Shown in pieces: positions 27,347-40,190 of a DNA stretch of 64,000 bases. How positions within the stretch are numbered: the first letter of the stretch is position 1; each line of letters starts with the position of its first letter. A program made the translations under genes and the position numbers. The DNA lies in NCBI RefSeq assembly GCF_901709675.1, contig NC_051108.1:5924631-5988630 (forward strand), written 5' to 3'. Below the pieces are notes generated by a model, which was given only the letters and a program-made list of their open reading frames with translations, was not told the origin of the DNA and ran no database searches. Source of the DNA: Syngnathus acus (lineage: Eukaryota; Chordata; Actinopteri; Syngnathiformes; Syngnathidae).

Positions 27347-29078
27347 TCACAAAACCTGGAACTTCCACGCCGCTTGCTGCTCTTTATAATCCAAACAATC
27401 CGCGTTGAAGTTGAGCTTCCATGTGGACGAAGCCGTCTGGTCTTTATAGTCCAGGCAGTCCGCGGTGCCTCCGTAGCCGTACGCCGATGAGGAGAGCGAC
27501 GACGCCGGGCTCAGATGGTTGGACACCCCACTGCCGCTTCCACCGCTCATTGGGCTCATAGCGGAGCTCAGCTGATGGTGGTGGTGCATCGGAGAGAGAT
27601 ACGAGCCGCAGTCCATGCCGGGGAAAAAGGACGACGAGCCCGTGTAGCCCTGGTTGTAGGCCGACGTAGCTTGCGTGTACGTCACCGGATAGGAGCGCTG
27701 CATGCAGGAGGACGCCGAGGAAGTGCACATGGGGTCGGATAGAGGCGAAATGGAAGCCGGGCTCCAGATGGACACCGGTGCTGCTGCGCTGCTTACGACC
27801 GGCAGAGAGGCGTTGGAGGGCGGCGTGAACTGGCCGCTCGCCCCGCTGTCCGAGCTGGCCTCCCGCACCGGGGAGGCCTTCTTTTTCACTGGCTTGGTGC
27901 TGGACGCTTTGCTCGGTGCTCCACTTTGGGTCTGCTGGGCCTGCTGGCGGTGCTTGGCCCTTCGGTTTTTGAACCATACCTGGAGGGGATAAACCATTAT
28001 TATCGTGTAACAAAACTCTACTAAAACTATTTTACTTGTCACAATTAATATTTCAAAGCCATTTACTTTCCCAAATATTAAAACTTTATATGCTAAAACA
28101 CCTCAATCTAAAACAATATTCAAACCACAAATGCTTATTTACAAATTAGTTGCATTATTTTTACACATGCAAGAATCTTACCACCAATTAATTCTATTTA
28201 AATGCCTGCATATATACAGAAACCATCCTACATTAAACCCTAAAAATAACTTTTACTCGAAATACTCATATATTTTTCATACATTTATAAATACATATAA
28301 TTTAAAACTCTGTATGTGAGGAAACAGTTGTAACCAATCATGCATGTATTTAATACAACAAAATGCATTAGATGATAAAAAAATTTGCAGGATGATTTTT
28401 TTCCCCACTCATATATACCTGAACCATTTTAAATCAATGCAAGTGTCATATTGGTGGATCTCACTAAATTAGACTATCATTAAATTATTTGACTGAGTGA
28501 AGTAATTCAACAAAAAAGAAATCTAACGTTTTTGAGAAGCCCAAATTCTACCATCTCACAAATTTAGTATATTCCACAAGAAACAATTACAATTATTTAT
28601 TGTATGCATTTATTTGGGATATGAGGGAGGGAATTGCCTTCTCTGTCAAATCGCCTTGAGTGTAATTGACTTGTTTTAATTGAACAAGTGAAACGAACAA
28701 TGCAGCCCATCATGAATGTTTTTTTGTTTTTTTTTTATCGGTCTCACCTGCACTCTGGATTCAGGCAGGTTGATCTTGAGGGCTACCTCTTCCCTCATGA
28801 AGATGTCCGGGTAGCGGGTCTTGATGAACAGATTCTCCAGTATGTCCAGCTGGGCCCTGGTGAAGGTAGTCCTTTCCCGCCGCTGCTTCCGAGGTGTGCC
28901 TGTATGCAAATATAATTAAACATACATGATTAAAACGACCACATTTTGGGTCACGAAATGCATGCAATATTTAGTATTTACCTTGGTATCCCACGGAAGG
29001 GTGCAGCAGATCCACCCCAGGGGCGGACAAACTGAGTCCGTTCACCGTGTAAGGGGGCTGCTTCAAGTAGGACATCAT
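27347..29078 (-). CDS. otx2a: OTX-type homeodomain transcription factor (3 coding exons, 293 aa)
   Basis: Minus-strand exons: 28982-29078, 28748-28899, 27347-27979; the split sites are those of all OTX genes. The protein starts [10 protein letters not shown], has the homeodomain at about residues 38-97 with Lys at homeodomain position 50 (the bicoid-class specificity residue) and Asn at 51, then a [14 protein letters not shown] motif and the tandem C-terminal OTX tail (two DCLDYK repeats, ending WKFQVL). OTX proteins bind TAATCC and pattern forebrain, midbrain and eye. Neighbours naa30, armh4 and actr10 match the human OTX2 region, so this is an otx2-type gene. Its divergence suggests the teleost duplicate (otx2a) rather than the conserved otx2b, but that is inference. 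Odd points are His for Cys at homeodomain position 56, and Ile, Asn and Ile at positions 15, 18 and 21, where OTX2 has Val, Ala and Ala. Confidence 0.88.
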
Positions 29079-31855
29079 GATGATGGCTGGTAAGACAAAA
29101 AAAATACAACAAACTTCCAAAAATAAAATGAAAAAAAAAAGTTTAATCCTGCTCTTTTCGTTCCAAGATAATGATTGAAGTGCAGCAAAAGAAGTGAGGG
29201 TCCCAAACGTGTGCAGGGTCTCTTAAACCCTTAGGTCCCCTCCCCTTGCCTCTCCCCCTCCCTCTCAGCTGTCTGTCTGTCCCCACAAAACACACTCCTC
29301 TCTTAAAAACAAAACATTGTCGTTAAAAAAAAAAGCACCCCCTCTTCCCTCGCCCCCCGTCCTCGCCCCTCCTCATCAAGCATTACCATATATACCCACC
29401 CACAGGTTAGGCCGCAACTAAATGGACAGCTGATTGGGGGGCCATTTGCCGGGACAAAGCCCACTGTTGACGATAAGTAACGCTGATAACAATAAGAAGT
29501 TGCAAACAAAAGCTGCGAACTGAGCTACGCCATTCAGATACAATGAAGACGCCCCCGCCCCCCTCCTTCACAGTGCGCAGCGCGCCCCCACCAATACCTC
29601 CAAAAAAATTTTTATTTGTTTGCATTAAAAGGTCCGTACATGTCAATGCGCCCCCATTACAATACGAAGGACAACTTTGGGAGGCAGTAATAAAGAAGCT
29701 GGGCTAATTCTGACATCATATCGACAGTGCAAGCAAACACATGCACCCGCCTCCTCCTCAATTTGAACGACCCCGCCCCCCAGACTCATCTACTAATGAA
29801 TTGCTCCCGGTAATTAGATTTGGAAGGTGAGACTATCGCAAAGTGTTGATTAGGAGCCAGCACTTAATCTTAATCTAAATAAACAAGGAGATTGACACTT
29901 TTGAGCGGGTTTAAAACGTGCACAATGCACCGTGGAAGAGGTTTTTCTTCATCGTATTTACAAGAGAAAGTCCCTTTAGGTAGGATCATTAAATAATAAT
30001 AATAATAGCTGAAATTGATTACGTAATCCACATGCTGTGATTTTTTTTAAGATTCACAGCCATGAAAATCCGACTCTGTAATTTTTATAAATCGTACTAT
30101 TAAACCTGCGATACTGCATGTACACACACACACACACGCACGCACACACACACGTTTGTTGTCAAGTAGATTTGACAAATGAGCCACATGGGGGCATAAA
30201 GTGGCATTCAAGTGCAATAATCAAATATAGAATGCCAAGGATCATAGCTTGAGAGTGACTACTATAAAACAAAATGTACAGTGGTAGACCACAATTTACA
30301 AGTCTTTTATTTTTTGTCATTTCTATTTATATTTATTTTAATTTTTATTATGATAGTATTTAAAGGTAAAATATAATACAAATTAAAAGAATTATATTTT
30401 ATGTATAGTTTGACTTGCATAACACACACTGCATACACACAGTATAATTTTTTTCGGTCCTTTTTTTAATAGAGCCAATAACGGACGTTGCAATCTGTCA
30501 CTTTTTAGGAGTGTGCCCCCACCCAGACTGCTGCCCCCTCCTACTCCCACCAAACCACCAGTTGCTCCACGTCCGTTCAATATTAATCATCATAAATACC
30601 GGTCTTTAATTATTATTGGCTTTCTACAAGGAGAGATGATTTTTTTTTTTTTAATGAGTTAATCTGGGTGGCACGCGTTGGCCTGATTGGGGGGGACGCT
30701 GTGCAGTGGGGGTGGGGCTTCTATATGTATACTACAAAAATGTCAACAAAAGTCTGCTAGAACAGCTGAAGTTTATTTTGGGTTCATCAGTGGAACTTTA
30801 AATTATTGCAATGTGTGTGTTGACCACTTTTTGAAGTTGTACGTGACTTAATTGTAAACACAGACACATCCTCTGTTATGGGAGGGTGTGCACATTTGTG
30901 CAACCACATTTCCTTATGTTTATATTCCGGGTTTTACAGATTATAAAACATAATCAAGTTTTGAAATGATTTTCATCATAAGAAACAGTTCAAGAGGGGT
31001 TATATTATATTAATTTATATTCTCTGAATATACTTGGACATATATTCACAAGTAGTCCACTTTCCTCATTTTTGCATCAGCACACCCATGCAAGACAAAG
31101 AGTGGCATTGTGTTGATCACACCAGCTGACTCCCAGACACGCACGAACACACACCCAAACACCCCCCCCCCGTAAAAAACACCCTCAATATGCACCATAA
31201 TAACCGACACATGCACCATTTTTGTTATTATTATTGTAAGTACTATTTTTTTCCCCTTATTGTTAGTCTACAGCTGCTTTCTGTACTCCTGTACAATTTG
31301 ATTTTGATCACCTTGAATTGAACTCTAGATTTATTTATTTTGAAAAGATTTCATTTATCAATAAATTAAATGTCATCTAAAGTTGTTACAAAATAGCTAC
31401 TTCCAAATATAATTAAATGTGACTATTTTTTTATACCAAATTGATATTATTTAAAACATCATCTAATTCTTTGCTATGTTTTTATAGCCCTTTTCAATTA
31501 TTTAAAGTATATCTTTCTTCCATCATTAAAATAACCTACAATATATGCTTAGTATTTTTTAAAGTACTAATTTCCTAAACTTGTATTCATTTCCGCCCCT
31601 CTAACTGATTTTATCACTATAATTAAGCCTTATTAGTGTTTTCCGTCGTATATACGTGGGAGACATCCTAATGCACACATTCAAGTGGTTTTATCACAAC
31701 TTGTGTTCTATTAAACGCTTGAATGCCTCTTTGCCTGGAGGGGCGTTGACACAGCAAAAGTTTCCTTAGCCCCCCCCCCCCCCGCCCAAAAAAGAAAACG
31801 CCTCCTCAATTAACTCCCTCCTCCCGCCCTCCTCCTCTCCCCTCACCCTCCCCTT
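29079..31855. other. Upstream region of otx
   Basis: No coding exon was found. The otx promoter and 5' untranslated exon should be here. TAATCC at 29144 is a possible OTX self-site but one such site is expected by chance. C-rich runs occur at 29335-29375 and 31767-31786, and AT-rich sequence dominates 30000-31700. Confidence 0.35.
30121..30153. repeat. (AC)n/(GC)n microsatellite
   Basis: Dinucleotide run of CA with interspersed CG steps, a Z-DNA-prone alternation. It lies upstream of otx. Confidence 0.9.
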
Positions 31856-32399
31856 CCTTGGGGACTGCTCAATTCAAATACAGCAAAATCAACTTTTCCA
31901 CGTACCTCAATGGTGGTGCATTCAAGGGCCTCACCTCTCGCTGCTCAATTCCAGTTGTGAAGTGGATGACACTCAGTGATGATATGCACTATTTATGCAC
32001 AAAAATAGAGAGAGGGAGAGAGAGCAAGAGAGGGAAAAAGACAGACTTTTAGGAGCCAATGGAAAGGAGAGAACAGGACACTATAATTTGGTCACGTGCT
32101 ACAATGCGGACTTTTCTTCTGTACTGTTATTTTTTGTTATATATTTTTATGTATTGATCATTGCCATTCATACTTTTTTTTATCAGATTTTGATGCCCTT
32201 TCCTCCTTCTTATCAATGAGGGGAATCCCACAAGGGGGCGCAATTCCACTTACAAGTACTAATGATTACAAAATAAAAAACTATTTCGTGTAGTAATTTT
32301 ATAATGCACCTGACGCACATAGCAGAAACTGCCACTGCTCCTTCTTGACAGGGAAAGCGGCACGTCATTAATGCCAGCAAAAAAGTATAATTCATCTAG

Positions 32400-32825
32400 T
32401 TTCCTTTCCAGCCTTCACCAAAGAGCCGTCCTCCCTCCTGCTCCGTCAGCCATCTTGTCAGATCCCCGCTGAGCGCTTTCATCTTCAGCTGTATTATATA
32501 TAATTCATGGAGGCAAAGATATCTCCCAGCCCCCAGGGGGGAGCATTTTACAGCTAAACGGGCGTCCGCGCTTGTCAAAGAAAAGGTAAATGATCTTGTT
32601 AATGCGCGAGGCAATACGCGCTCCTCCTCCTGTCTGCAGGCCAATTGACAGAGTCAGGCATATATTGCAAGGGACAGCTAGTGTACCTAATGAGCTGGCC
32701 GGGATGTCTGTGATCAAGGTCAAATCAATGACTCGGCCCACCAAGTCATCTCCATCTCTTTTACAAACACACACATGGCACATTAGTTTTGTACTACCAT
32801 CTGCACAGTCAATGCGACACTGATA
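32400..32825. promoter_or_regulatory. Candidate conserved enhancer block upstream of otx
   Basis: About 425 bases of repeat-free sequence follow AT-rich, low-complexity DNA. Visible motifs are ATATATAATTCATG, an AAAGATATCT near 32516, TTTACAGCTAAA, CAATTGACAG, CCTAATGAGCTGG and TGATCAAGGTCAAA. Open frames on both strands are shadows without homology. It lies about 3.3 kb upstream of the otx start. Texture-based call. Confidence 0.33.
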
Positions 32826-33959
32826 GAGTTATTGATAGGCATATTGATAATGCCGCAAAAGAAGCAAAGCGTGCGTCCTTTTGGGTATTGACTTGTTTTG
32901 CTTTATTGGAAAAACTCTTAGATGGCAGCAGGTGTTTGACAAATGATCTTTTTTGCAATTGAAATATTGCGAGGACACATCAGTCGATCAATACAGTAGT
33001 GTCAATTCCCCCCCCCCCACCTTCAATTTTGCATTTTGAGGCAAAACCCACACAATTCTTTGTCGGTTTCCAGTTACTTGTGTAAACGTACACCGAAACC
33101 TAACACCTCGCTAATGAGGTTGTCAGCTAAAGAGTTGCTAGCAAACTGTGAGGGATAATCTCATGCTGAGAACTCGATGATGGATGCTAATTGTTGCTAT
33201 CTGGTAAAATGACACACTGCTGCTCACGGGAATTTTCTTTTATCCTAATCACCAAAATAAAGAGGAATGTTGGGTTTTTGAGGAAATTTGAGAATAACCT
33301 TAAATGTACTCTGCACCTACTCATTTTTGCATATCTACATTTTCCAATTTGCAGTTTACCGATTGGGGGTTCGCATTTCTTGTCCCTGCTGCTAGCTCGT
33401 TAACCCCCCACTTTCCAGTCCGGACCAAGCAAGGAGGTTTCATACCTGGAAGCTGGTCAGCAAGGACCAGCCCCTACTGGGAGCTCCGGAGCACCCACTG
33501 GGCTTGGGGAGGAGGCGAGGCGGGCCAAACAAAAACACAAGCAGCCATCCGCACGGTAAACAGCCCACCTACTGGCACTTAGCATCTGGGCTGCAGCACA
33601 CACACACAATTGTCTATTCACATTCTGATGACGGCAAACAGTGTATAGTTTCAAGAGAGACAAAAAAAAGAATGGAATGTCTTCAAGCTTGTATGAGTTA
33701 AAAGTACAGTGAATCCTCTTGACAAAACATTGTAAGCCGAAAACATTTAGTTGAATTGCCCAACTTAAAATGTTATTGAAATTCATCCAACGTTTTGTTA
33801 TTGAGGATAAAATGTTTCTGAGAAAAACCTGAAATGTTTTAATAATAAATCAAGAGGAAAAATGTCATTAAAAACACCTTTTAATTCATCAAAGCTTTAG
33901 TATAGAGAGTTCATTTCTTTGTTTTATTGGCATGAGTATTTAATGGTACAAACTAGTAA

Positions 33960-34022
33960 TTTATTACAAATTATTCCCCCCCAACCACAGCTCACTTCCC
34001 CCAACCCTGTTTGAGAACCACT
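33960..34022. repeat. Fragment of a hAT element end
   Basis: The minus strand reads CAGTGGTTCTCAAACAGGG, the terminal sequence typical of a vertebrate hAT/Charlie group. I could not find the other end, so this is a relic. Confidence 0.45.
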
Positions 34023-35079
34023 GGACTAGAGTGTAAAGTTAATCCATTTTCAATTGATGGCCGCTGTTGTTACACTGAAAACAGTTTTCTTTCTTTTAGC
34101 ACTAGATTTGCTCTCTCACTTCTCTCTCTCTTTCTGCTTCTGTTTTTTTTGGTGTGTGTCTGCCTGCTTTTTATCCTTTTTAATTAGAAAGGTCTATTGG
34201 GCCACCGAACCAAGGACTTTAATCCCCAACTGACCAACAATGCAAAAAGCCAGCCTTTGAACAGCCGACAACCCCCTCCCCATCCGCCTCCTCCTTTACC
34301 AATTGCTTCGCTGCTGGAAGACTCCAACACGGCTCCAACCGTCGGGAAAAGTAGCTGCTCTTCCTCCGTCGTCTCTTTTGAGGTATCACACAAAGCAATT
34401 AAGTGCGTGAAAGAGCATTTCAGGGGCGCACCGGGGTTCTGCTAAAGCTCCGGGTCCGAGGTCACCTGAGATATGGTGACCAAATATTTGAAGGTGTCGA
34501 GCAAACCGCCACATAAACATAAGTAACATTTTTAACCGTGGGCAAAAAATGGCGGTTCGGTTTTTGAGCCTTGACAAAATGTTTTTATTGCGGTGTCCCT
34601 CAGGAGTTAATTTTAAGTCCCCTTCTGTTTTCAGTATTCCTATTTCCTACTTTTCGCAGAATACTTACTCGGACTACTTTTCCTTGAGTCATATTCTAAA
34701 GTAGCAACAGTCATATTTGAGTCAAGTTTTTCTGGAACCAATTAATCCGAACCAGTGCAAGTCACCACCCAATTAAGTTTAGTGTGTTTCTTCATCATCT
34801 TGACAGTTGTCCAAATTGAGTATAAAATTCTGTTTGTGTGTATGTTTGTGTGACATTCTGACAAAATAGGGGTTTTGTGGTCATGAATACTAATGACAGC
34901 AATTTGTCGCCTGAGCTAATTTTCCTGTAATTTTGCTGATTATCTGTCAACAATTTGCCAGCATTGCTGTCTGACAATTACCGCGCACAATGGCCGCTCC
35001 AAGACTTTCAACCTCACCACCCAAAATGTGGACAAAGACAAACCAATAACAAAATGCTTTTTTTTTTTTAACATTAAGC

Positions 35080-35440
35080 GCGCTGTCTCAATGCTCCCTC
35101 ATGCCAAAACGCTTGCTAATCACAGCCACCAATATTTTCCATAGCAGGCAATTAGCATCTCGCTTTCATGTGGCAAAATGGCTGAGGAGTGTCAGCACAG
35201 TCGCAAAACACGCAGCGAGAATAAAAGAGCAATTAAGACGTGGGGTGAGCAGAGGACGCAAGACGAGGCGGTCTGCTGCCGTGTGATTTGCGGCTTGCCC
35301 GGCCCGGTAATTAGCCTCGTCATTGTGAGATAATGGACTTGGCCCCTTTTCCCGCTTCTGCCTGCTCGGCCCGCGAGGAGGTTGAAGGCCGCAAATGTGC
35401 TGCTTAACATCTGACTGGAGACCTGCCGGTTTTTAAACAA
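35080..35440. promoter_or_regulatory. Candidate conserved non-coding block
   Basis: Repeat-free sequence with TTGCTAATCACAGCC, GCAATTAGCATC, GAGCAATTAAGACG and GGTAATTAGCC cores, all homeodomain-like, and no coding homology. It lies in the otx-naa30 gene desert. Low confidence, by texture. Confidence 0.3.
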
Positions 35441-35639
35441 ATAGATATTTGTGGGTCAAATATCGATCTCACAATGTCCCATCAGTTATTGACTACTTGG
35501 TTAGTTGAATCTCACTCTTAAATTTCCGCTCTTGTGAGCCTATCAACTTTTTTAGGGACGCCGTAATCTGTGAACCCTGAATCATAATCTTTGGCTAAAT
35601 CTATGTAATACGGGTAATTCGATGAAGCAGTATTTTCCT

Positions 35640-36345
35640 GCAGAGAGGCGAAATCCTGTTGACTATTCAAGGATTGAATCATCCAACGGTAATGCCATTA
35701 GACCAGTGCCACGGATTCCTGGGCAAATGCTGTTTAATTGCCAGTAACCAGCCATTGTCTGGTGACGGCTACACACTATGCAAGTGGCGTCGACGACGGG
35801 ATGGGGGGGGCGTGTGAAAAAGATGGCCCCCTCGTCTTGAGCCAATCGCCATTGAGAGACAGATTTATGCCCGGGCTGGAAAGTAGCAGAGGCACTGGCT
35901 TAACCAAAGTCTTCAAGAGTCTAAACGCAGAGTTACTCTCAGGCCTTTTATCACAGGATTTGCGCGACAATGCGATTTGGAATGGGGGGGTTGTCTATTG
36001 AAGAATTTTTTTTTTTGCGAGGATCAAGCCTTGTCGCTCACGTTTATTAGCGCACAACGCGATTGTTGCCGTTGTAATCGCCATGTTTATATTTGGCTTA
36101 AAGTGGAGAAATCTCTCGGTCCAATGAATGAAAGAGACTTGGATGTTTTTGTCAATAAAACTGATGGCCGCTTTTTGCTGGACAATTGAAACGGGGGCAA
36201 TTTAATGAGAGTTTGAAATCGGAGGCCCGCAGTGGAGGACGCAGATTGGAAGTGAGAGGTGTGTCGGGCCTTCATTGTGACGGGCTGCCCGGGAGACGGG
36301 CGGCTCTGCCAGGACAGACACTGACTGGCTTTGACAGCGCAAAGA
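35640..36345. promoter_or_regulatory. Candidate conserved non-coding block
   Basis: Mostly unique, information-dense sequence interrupted by a short T run near 36010. The segment 36170-36345 includes GACAATTGAAACG and ends in TTTGACAGCGCAAAG. No coding exon is supported. Enhancer role is inference. Confidence 0.27.
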
Positions 36346-36375
36346 ACCTTTTCTCTGTGCTCTTTTTAATTTCCC

Positions 36376-36410
36376 AAAAAAAAAAAAAACTCTTTTTTTT
36401 TTTTTTTTAT
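36376..36410. repeat. A-run / T-run hairpin
   Basis: A run of 14 A is followed by CTC and a run of about 17 T, giving a near-perfect hairpin. A (TTTA)n stretch follows at 36507-36545. Confidence 0.85.
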
Positions 36411-36506
36411 TATGAAGAACCCCACCAGTCCATTCACACTCCCATTGCTTCTGCTTGGTTCTTTTTGCTCCACTGGGATTTAGTTAAAAAAAAAACTGGG
36501 CTATTT

Positions 36507-36545
36507 TTGTTTATTTATTTATTTATGTATTTATTTATTTATTGA
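36507..36545. repeat. (TTTA)n microsatellite
   Basis: Tetranucleotide TTTA repeated about nine times with one TGTA variant unit. Confidence 0.9.
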
Positions 36546-36699
36546 TTGATTTTTTTTTTAAATTTGTTTCATATATTTTTTATGATGTGTAACACAATGA
36601 CTTTTTGTTCATGCTAACGAGGGCAAACAAATCCAATCTCCAGAGAGGACATTTTAAAAGATGTCCAATCTTGAGGTGACCATCAAATTTAGGCCTTGA

Positions 36700-37080
36700 G
36701 TCACCTTTCAATTGTCCGGTTTTACTTTTATTTTTTATCTCTGTTATTGTCGCGTTAAAGTCATAAGAGATCATTTTGAGTATCACCCATATTTGATGAA
36801 GTGCAGCTGCTGGCTGGCTCCAACGGGCCTGTGTGTAAGATCAGGATTCTCAACGGGTGGTAGGTTGGGTATCTTTTTGCGAGGAGCAATTAATCTGCGG
36901 TGCCAGTCACCCGGGGAGAGCGCCAAACCTCTCGACGGGCTTTTAGCGGCGGCGCTAATGACGAGTTTGATACGTGCTTTTATCGCGTGCCCTTCGATGA
37001 CTGCACCGTTTCATTAGACATGTCTGCTTCATATCTCACTTTGCACCAGAGCGAACTGTGAAGGGATTAATTTTATGATG
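36700..37080. promoter_or_regulatory. Candidate conserved enhancer block between otx and naa30
   Basis: Repeat-free block with GCGTTAAAGTCATAA, GCAATTAATCTGCGG, GGCGCTAATGACGAG, TTTCATTAGAC and AAGGGATTAATTTT. Several ATTA cores are embedded in GC-balanced sequence, unlike the flanks. Spurious frames have no homology. It lies about 7.6 kb upstream of the otx start. Confidence 0.33.
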
Positions 37081-37689
37081 GACCCCCTACCTTCTCCTCC
37101 CCTCGCCTCCCTCCCCGACTCCGCTACCCAGCTACCAGCCAGGCACCCGGGAGGAATAGCGCCTTTGTCGCCCTGCCGTTTTTTCCGAGTTGAGGAACAA
37201 GAGGAGTTTAATCCTCATTGTCAGGGAGACTGCCGAGGGTGAGAGGGGGTCCTGCGGCTGTAAAATGATCCAACTGGCCTCGGCTAATCCCCTGCTAACC
37301 CCCCCCCCTCACTCCCTTGCCTGACCCCCTCCCGGCCTCAATTCATGCAATACTGCCACTTTTTCGTCCTCTGAATGATGCTCAAATGTTTAAGACAAAA
37401 ACATTGGGATTGAACATGGATGAGAATGAGAAAGTGAAAAAACAACAACATTAAGCGCACGTAAACAACATAGCTAAGTGATTTTAGCGCCATATATACG
37501 TTTAAGCGGGATTGAATGAAATGAACTGCATGTCGATATTGCGTCGACAATCTGTCCTTTGAAAATTGCTCCATCATGTCCATTACTTTGGGAATGGCTT
37601 AATCACATTGAAGTGGTCCTGATGACATTTAAAGAAAACATCTGCATTGCACAATTAGCACAAAAGAAAAAGCGACAAAACGCATAAAT

Positions 37690-37985
37690 CGGCCACTAGA
37701 CGACTTCTCATTAGAGAAGTGGGATTATTTGGCGGCCGGACGTCTCGTTGACGTTAAGTCTTTCCCCGCACTAGACAGATGCCTCGTCGATCTTTTTGCC
37801 TTCCATTCCTCTCCCGTTTAGCCCCTCTTTTCTTCTCTCTCTCTTTTTTCTGAGTGACAGCTCAATGGCTGCCTCTCCCAGGCTTATCAAGCCTCAGCAG
37901 ATGGTTGACTTGGATCGCTGTTCATACGTCACGATCCGCGACGGCGATAAACGCCGTAACAGAGGAAGGGGGGGGGGATGCGAGG
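37690..37985. promoter_or_regulatory. Candidate conserved non-coding block
   Basis: Includes a CTTCTCATTAGAGAAG palindrome at 37702, GTGGGATTATTTGG, and CAGGCTTATCAAGCCT (a perfect inverted repeat near 37879). There is no coding homology. A G-rich tract ends the block. Confidence 0.3.
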
Positions 37986-37999
37986 GAGAATGAATGCCA

Positions 38000-40190
38000 T
38001 CTTTCCGTGGTTCCGCCTTTCTTCTCTTCTTTCTTCCCGCCATCACAGTTTCCAGTTCCCACCTGGACCCTCGAGCTCTTGGTCTTCTTCGTCCTCCACC
38101 TTAAGCTCTTCTGTCCTTCGCCCCTCCGTTTTTGGATGTGAACCCGTGCAATTGTCTCGGCTCCCCCCGCCGAGCTGGCGCCATGTCTAAAAGTCCCCAG
38201 GACCCCCTCGCTCACTCAGGGGGCCCTCCAGCCATGCCAGAGATGCCCTTGTTCTTCTCTTGGAAAAGGTCAGATCCAGTCTTGTCATCCCTCTTGCCCA
38301 ACCCTTGATCCCTGCGATGTCATCCTCACGCTGTCATTTATGTACATTTCACCTGCTTCAATGGCTTTTTTTAAGGCACAATAAATTGACATTAAGACAT
38401 GATCCACACATATTATTTTTATGTATTTAATAGTATATACTGAGAATTGGGAATTTTATTTTTGGGACAGTGAGGTTCTGCAAAAAAAAAAATATTTTTT
38501 ATATACTACACTACTACAATGCCATATGTTAGGCGGCATAGTCCAGTTCGCCCAGTTATGGCCATCTTCTGGCAACCACCACAGTGCACCTGCATCCTTC
38601 CAATCCATGCAGCCTGACCCGCTTTTTGTTCCGGTCCCACCCCCTCACTTCAGTCCCTAATCAAGCAACCAGAAACTAATTAAATGCAGCTCTCGTGGAC
38701 CAGACGCCAGGCCTGGACAGAAAGAGAGAAGGAGAAGGACACAGGGACTCAGTGTAGAGAGGAAAAGGGGGGGGGTGCAGATATTTGGGTACGTTTTGAC
38801 CTACACTGCTTGTTTTTTTTGTAAGGTATTTTTAGTTCTACGCTTCATTTGAGTGCCAAGCGAGCACTGTAATCACCAGCACACCAGTCACATGACGCAA
38901 CTGACACCCTGGAGATATTTGGAAAGCGGGGTTGCGGGAAAAAAGGTACAACGGGGACCGAATAGAATAACGAAAGTATTTAAACGCAGCCAAGTGTCTG
39001 TGAGAGTCCCCAGAAAAAGCTGGCGAGAAGTGATGGAGAAAGTCATTAAGAGAAGCCTGTTCAAGTAGATAGGCCCCGAAAGGAGATTTGAAGAGGGGGA
39101 ACTGATTGCACATGTCTCATTGCGGCTCTTCACCAGTTCTCAGCACCCCGGGGCTTAGAGAGCGCTTTCAAAGGCGTGCTGCACAGTTTGAGCTCTATAT
39201 GCGTCTTTTGGGTGTATTCGAGGAAATAATATATATACATCTTCTCTATCAGTGGACTTGAACAGTTAGCACCATATTTGAAAAAAAAAAAAAGTGCGTT
39301 CAATTATATATTCTACTGAATGACTTATCAATGCTCAATCAAGATAATAGGCCTTCATTCGTTCTACAATGGGGAAAAGATAAATACAAGTTTTTGTAGG
39401 CTATATGTTATTTGCTATGCCATATTTATCATTAATCCATATAAAGTATGATTAGTAATGAGGACCTTTAATGTGAATTTTATTTAAAAATATATCATGC
39501 TGATCGTGATCCATCAAGATAAAAGCCAAATTTCCCCCTTTAATTTTTACATCATATTGCTATTTAGTCATATTGACATTATTATTATTATTATAGTTGT
39601 TATAGAATAAATGTTATTGTTGACTTTAAAATAACTCTTTTAAAAAGTTTTGGTTTGTAGCCAAGAAATAACCTAACTGCACATTTGGACGCTCCTTGTG
39701 TCACTTATTTTACGTCATTGCTGGAAAAAAAACCTTAAAAAATACAAAACGGCGACATCCTTTGGTGGAATTGTGCTATTGCTACAGGAGTGGGGCGATA
39801 ACTCGTGATCTAGCGCTCTCTGCTGGACGTTAAGGAGGTCACAACGGTTGGATCTCATTGGCCTTCAACCACTCCAGGAAAGTGATTGATAAATATCATT
39901 TGAATCATATAACTTATTGGTGTGGTGTTGAATTTAGGATATGTGTGTGCTGGGATCGCTATAGCAAGTTTAGCTTTTAATAGTTCAACTACTTTTGAGT
40001 CTATACTGTAGACTTTTGACTTTGATCACATTGAACTGCAGTTTTCACTAATGGTTTAATATTTTTTTTATTGTACATTTTACACAATACACTTTATTGT
40101 ATTGTATAATATTCCAAACACAAAGTAGAGCCAGTAGCTCCCGATTAGTTATTTAAAAATATTTAATAAAATAAAACACACGTCTTTACA
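38000..40190. other. Intergenic region before naa30
   Basis: AT-rich sequence without a recognisable exon. A poly-A run lies at 39281-39293 and ATT/ATA-rich sequence at 39540-39620. The naa30 promoter and 5' untranslated region probably occupy the part from about 40190 to 40501. Confidence 0.4.

Noticed and set aside
33505-33900. Possible further transposon starting TACAGTGAATCCTCTTGAC near 33705
   Set aside because: Only one end looks transposon-like and no matching inverted end was found, so it is too weak to list.
19000-39500. Multiple TAATCC/GGATTA sites (20499, 21011, 21333, 24272, 25670, 26160, 29144, 37064, 37209, 37285, 39433) as an OTX autoregulatory cluster
   Set aside because: About eleven hits in 20 kb on both strands is what a 6-base motif gives by chance, so there is no enrichment.
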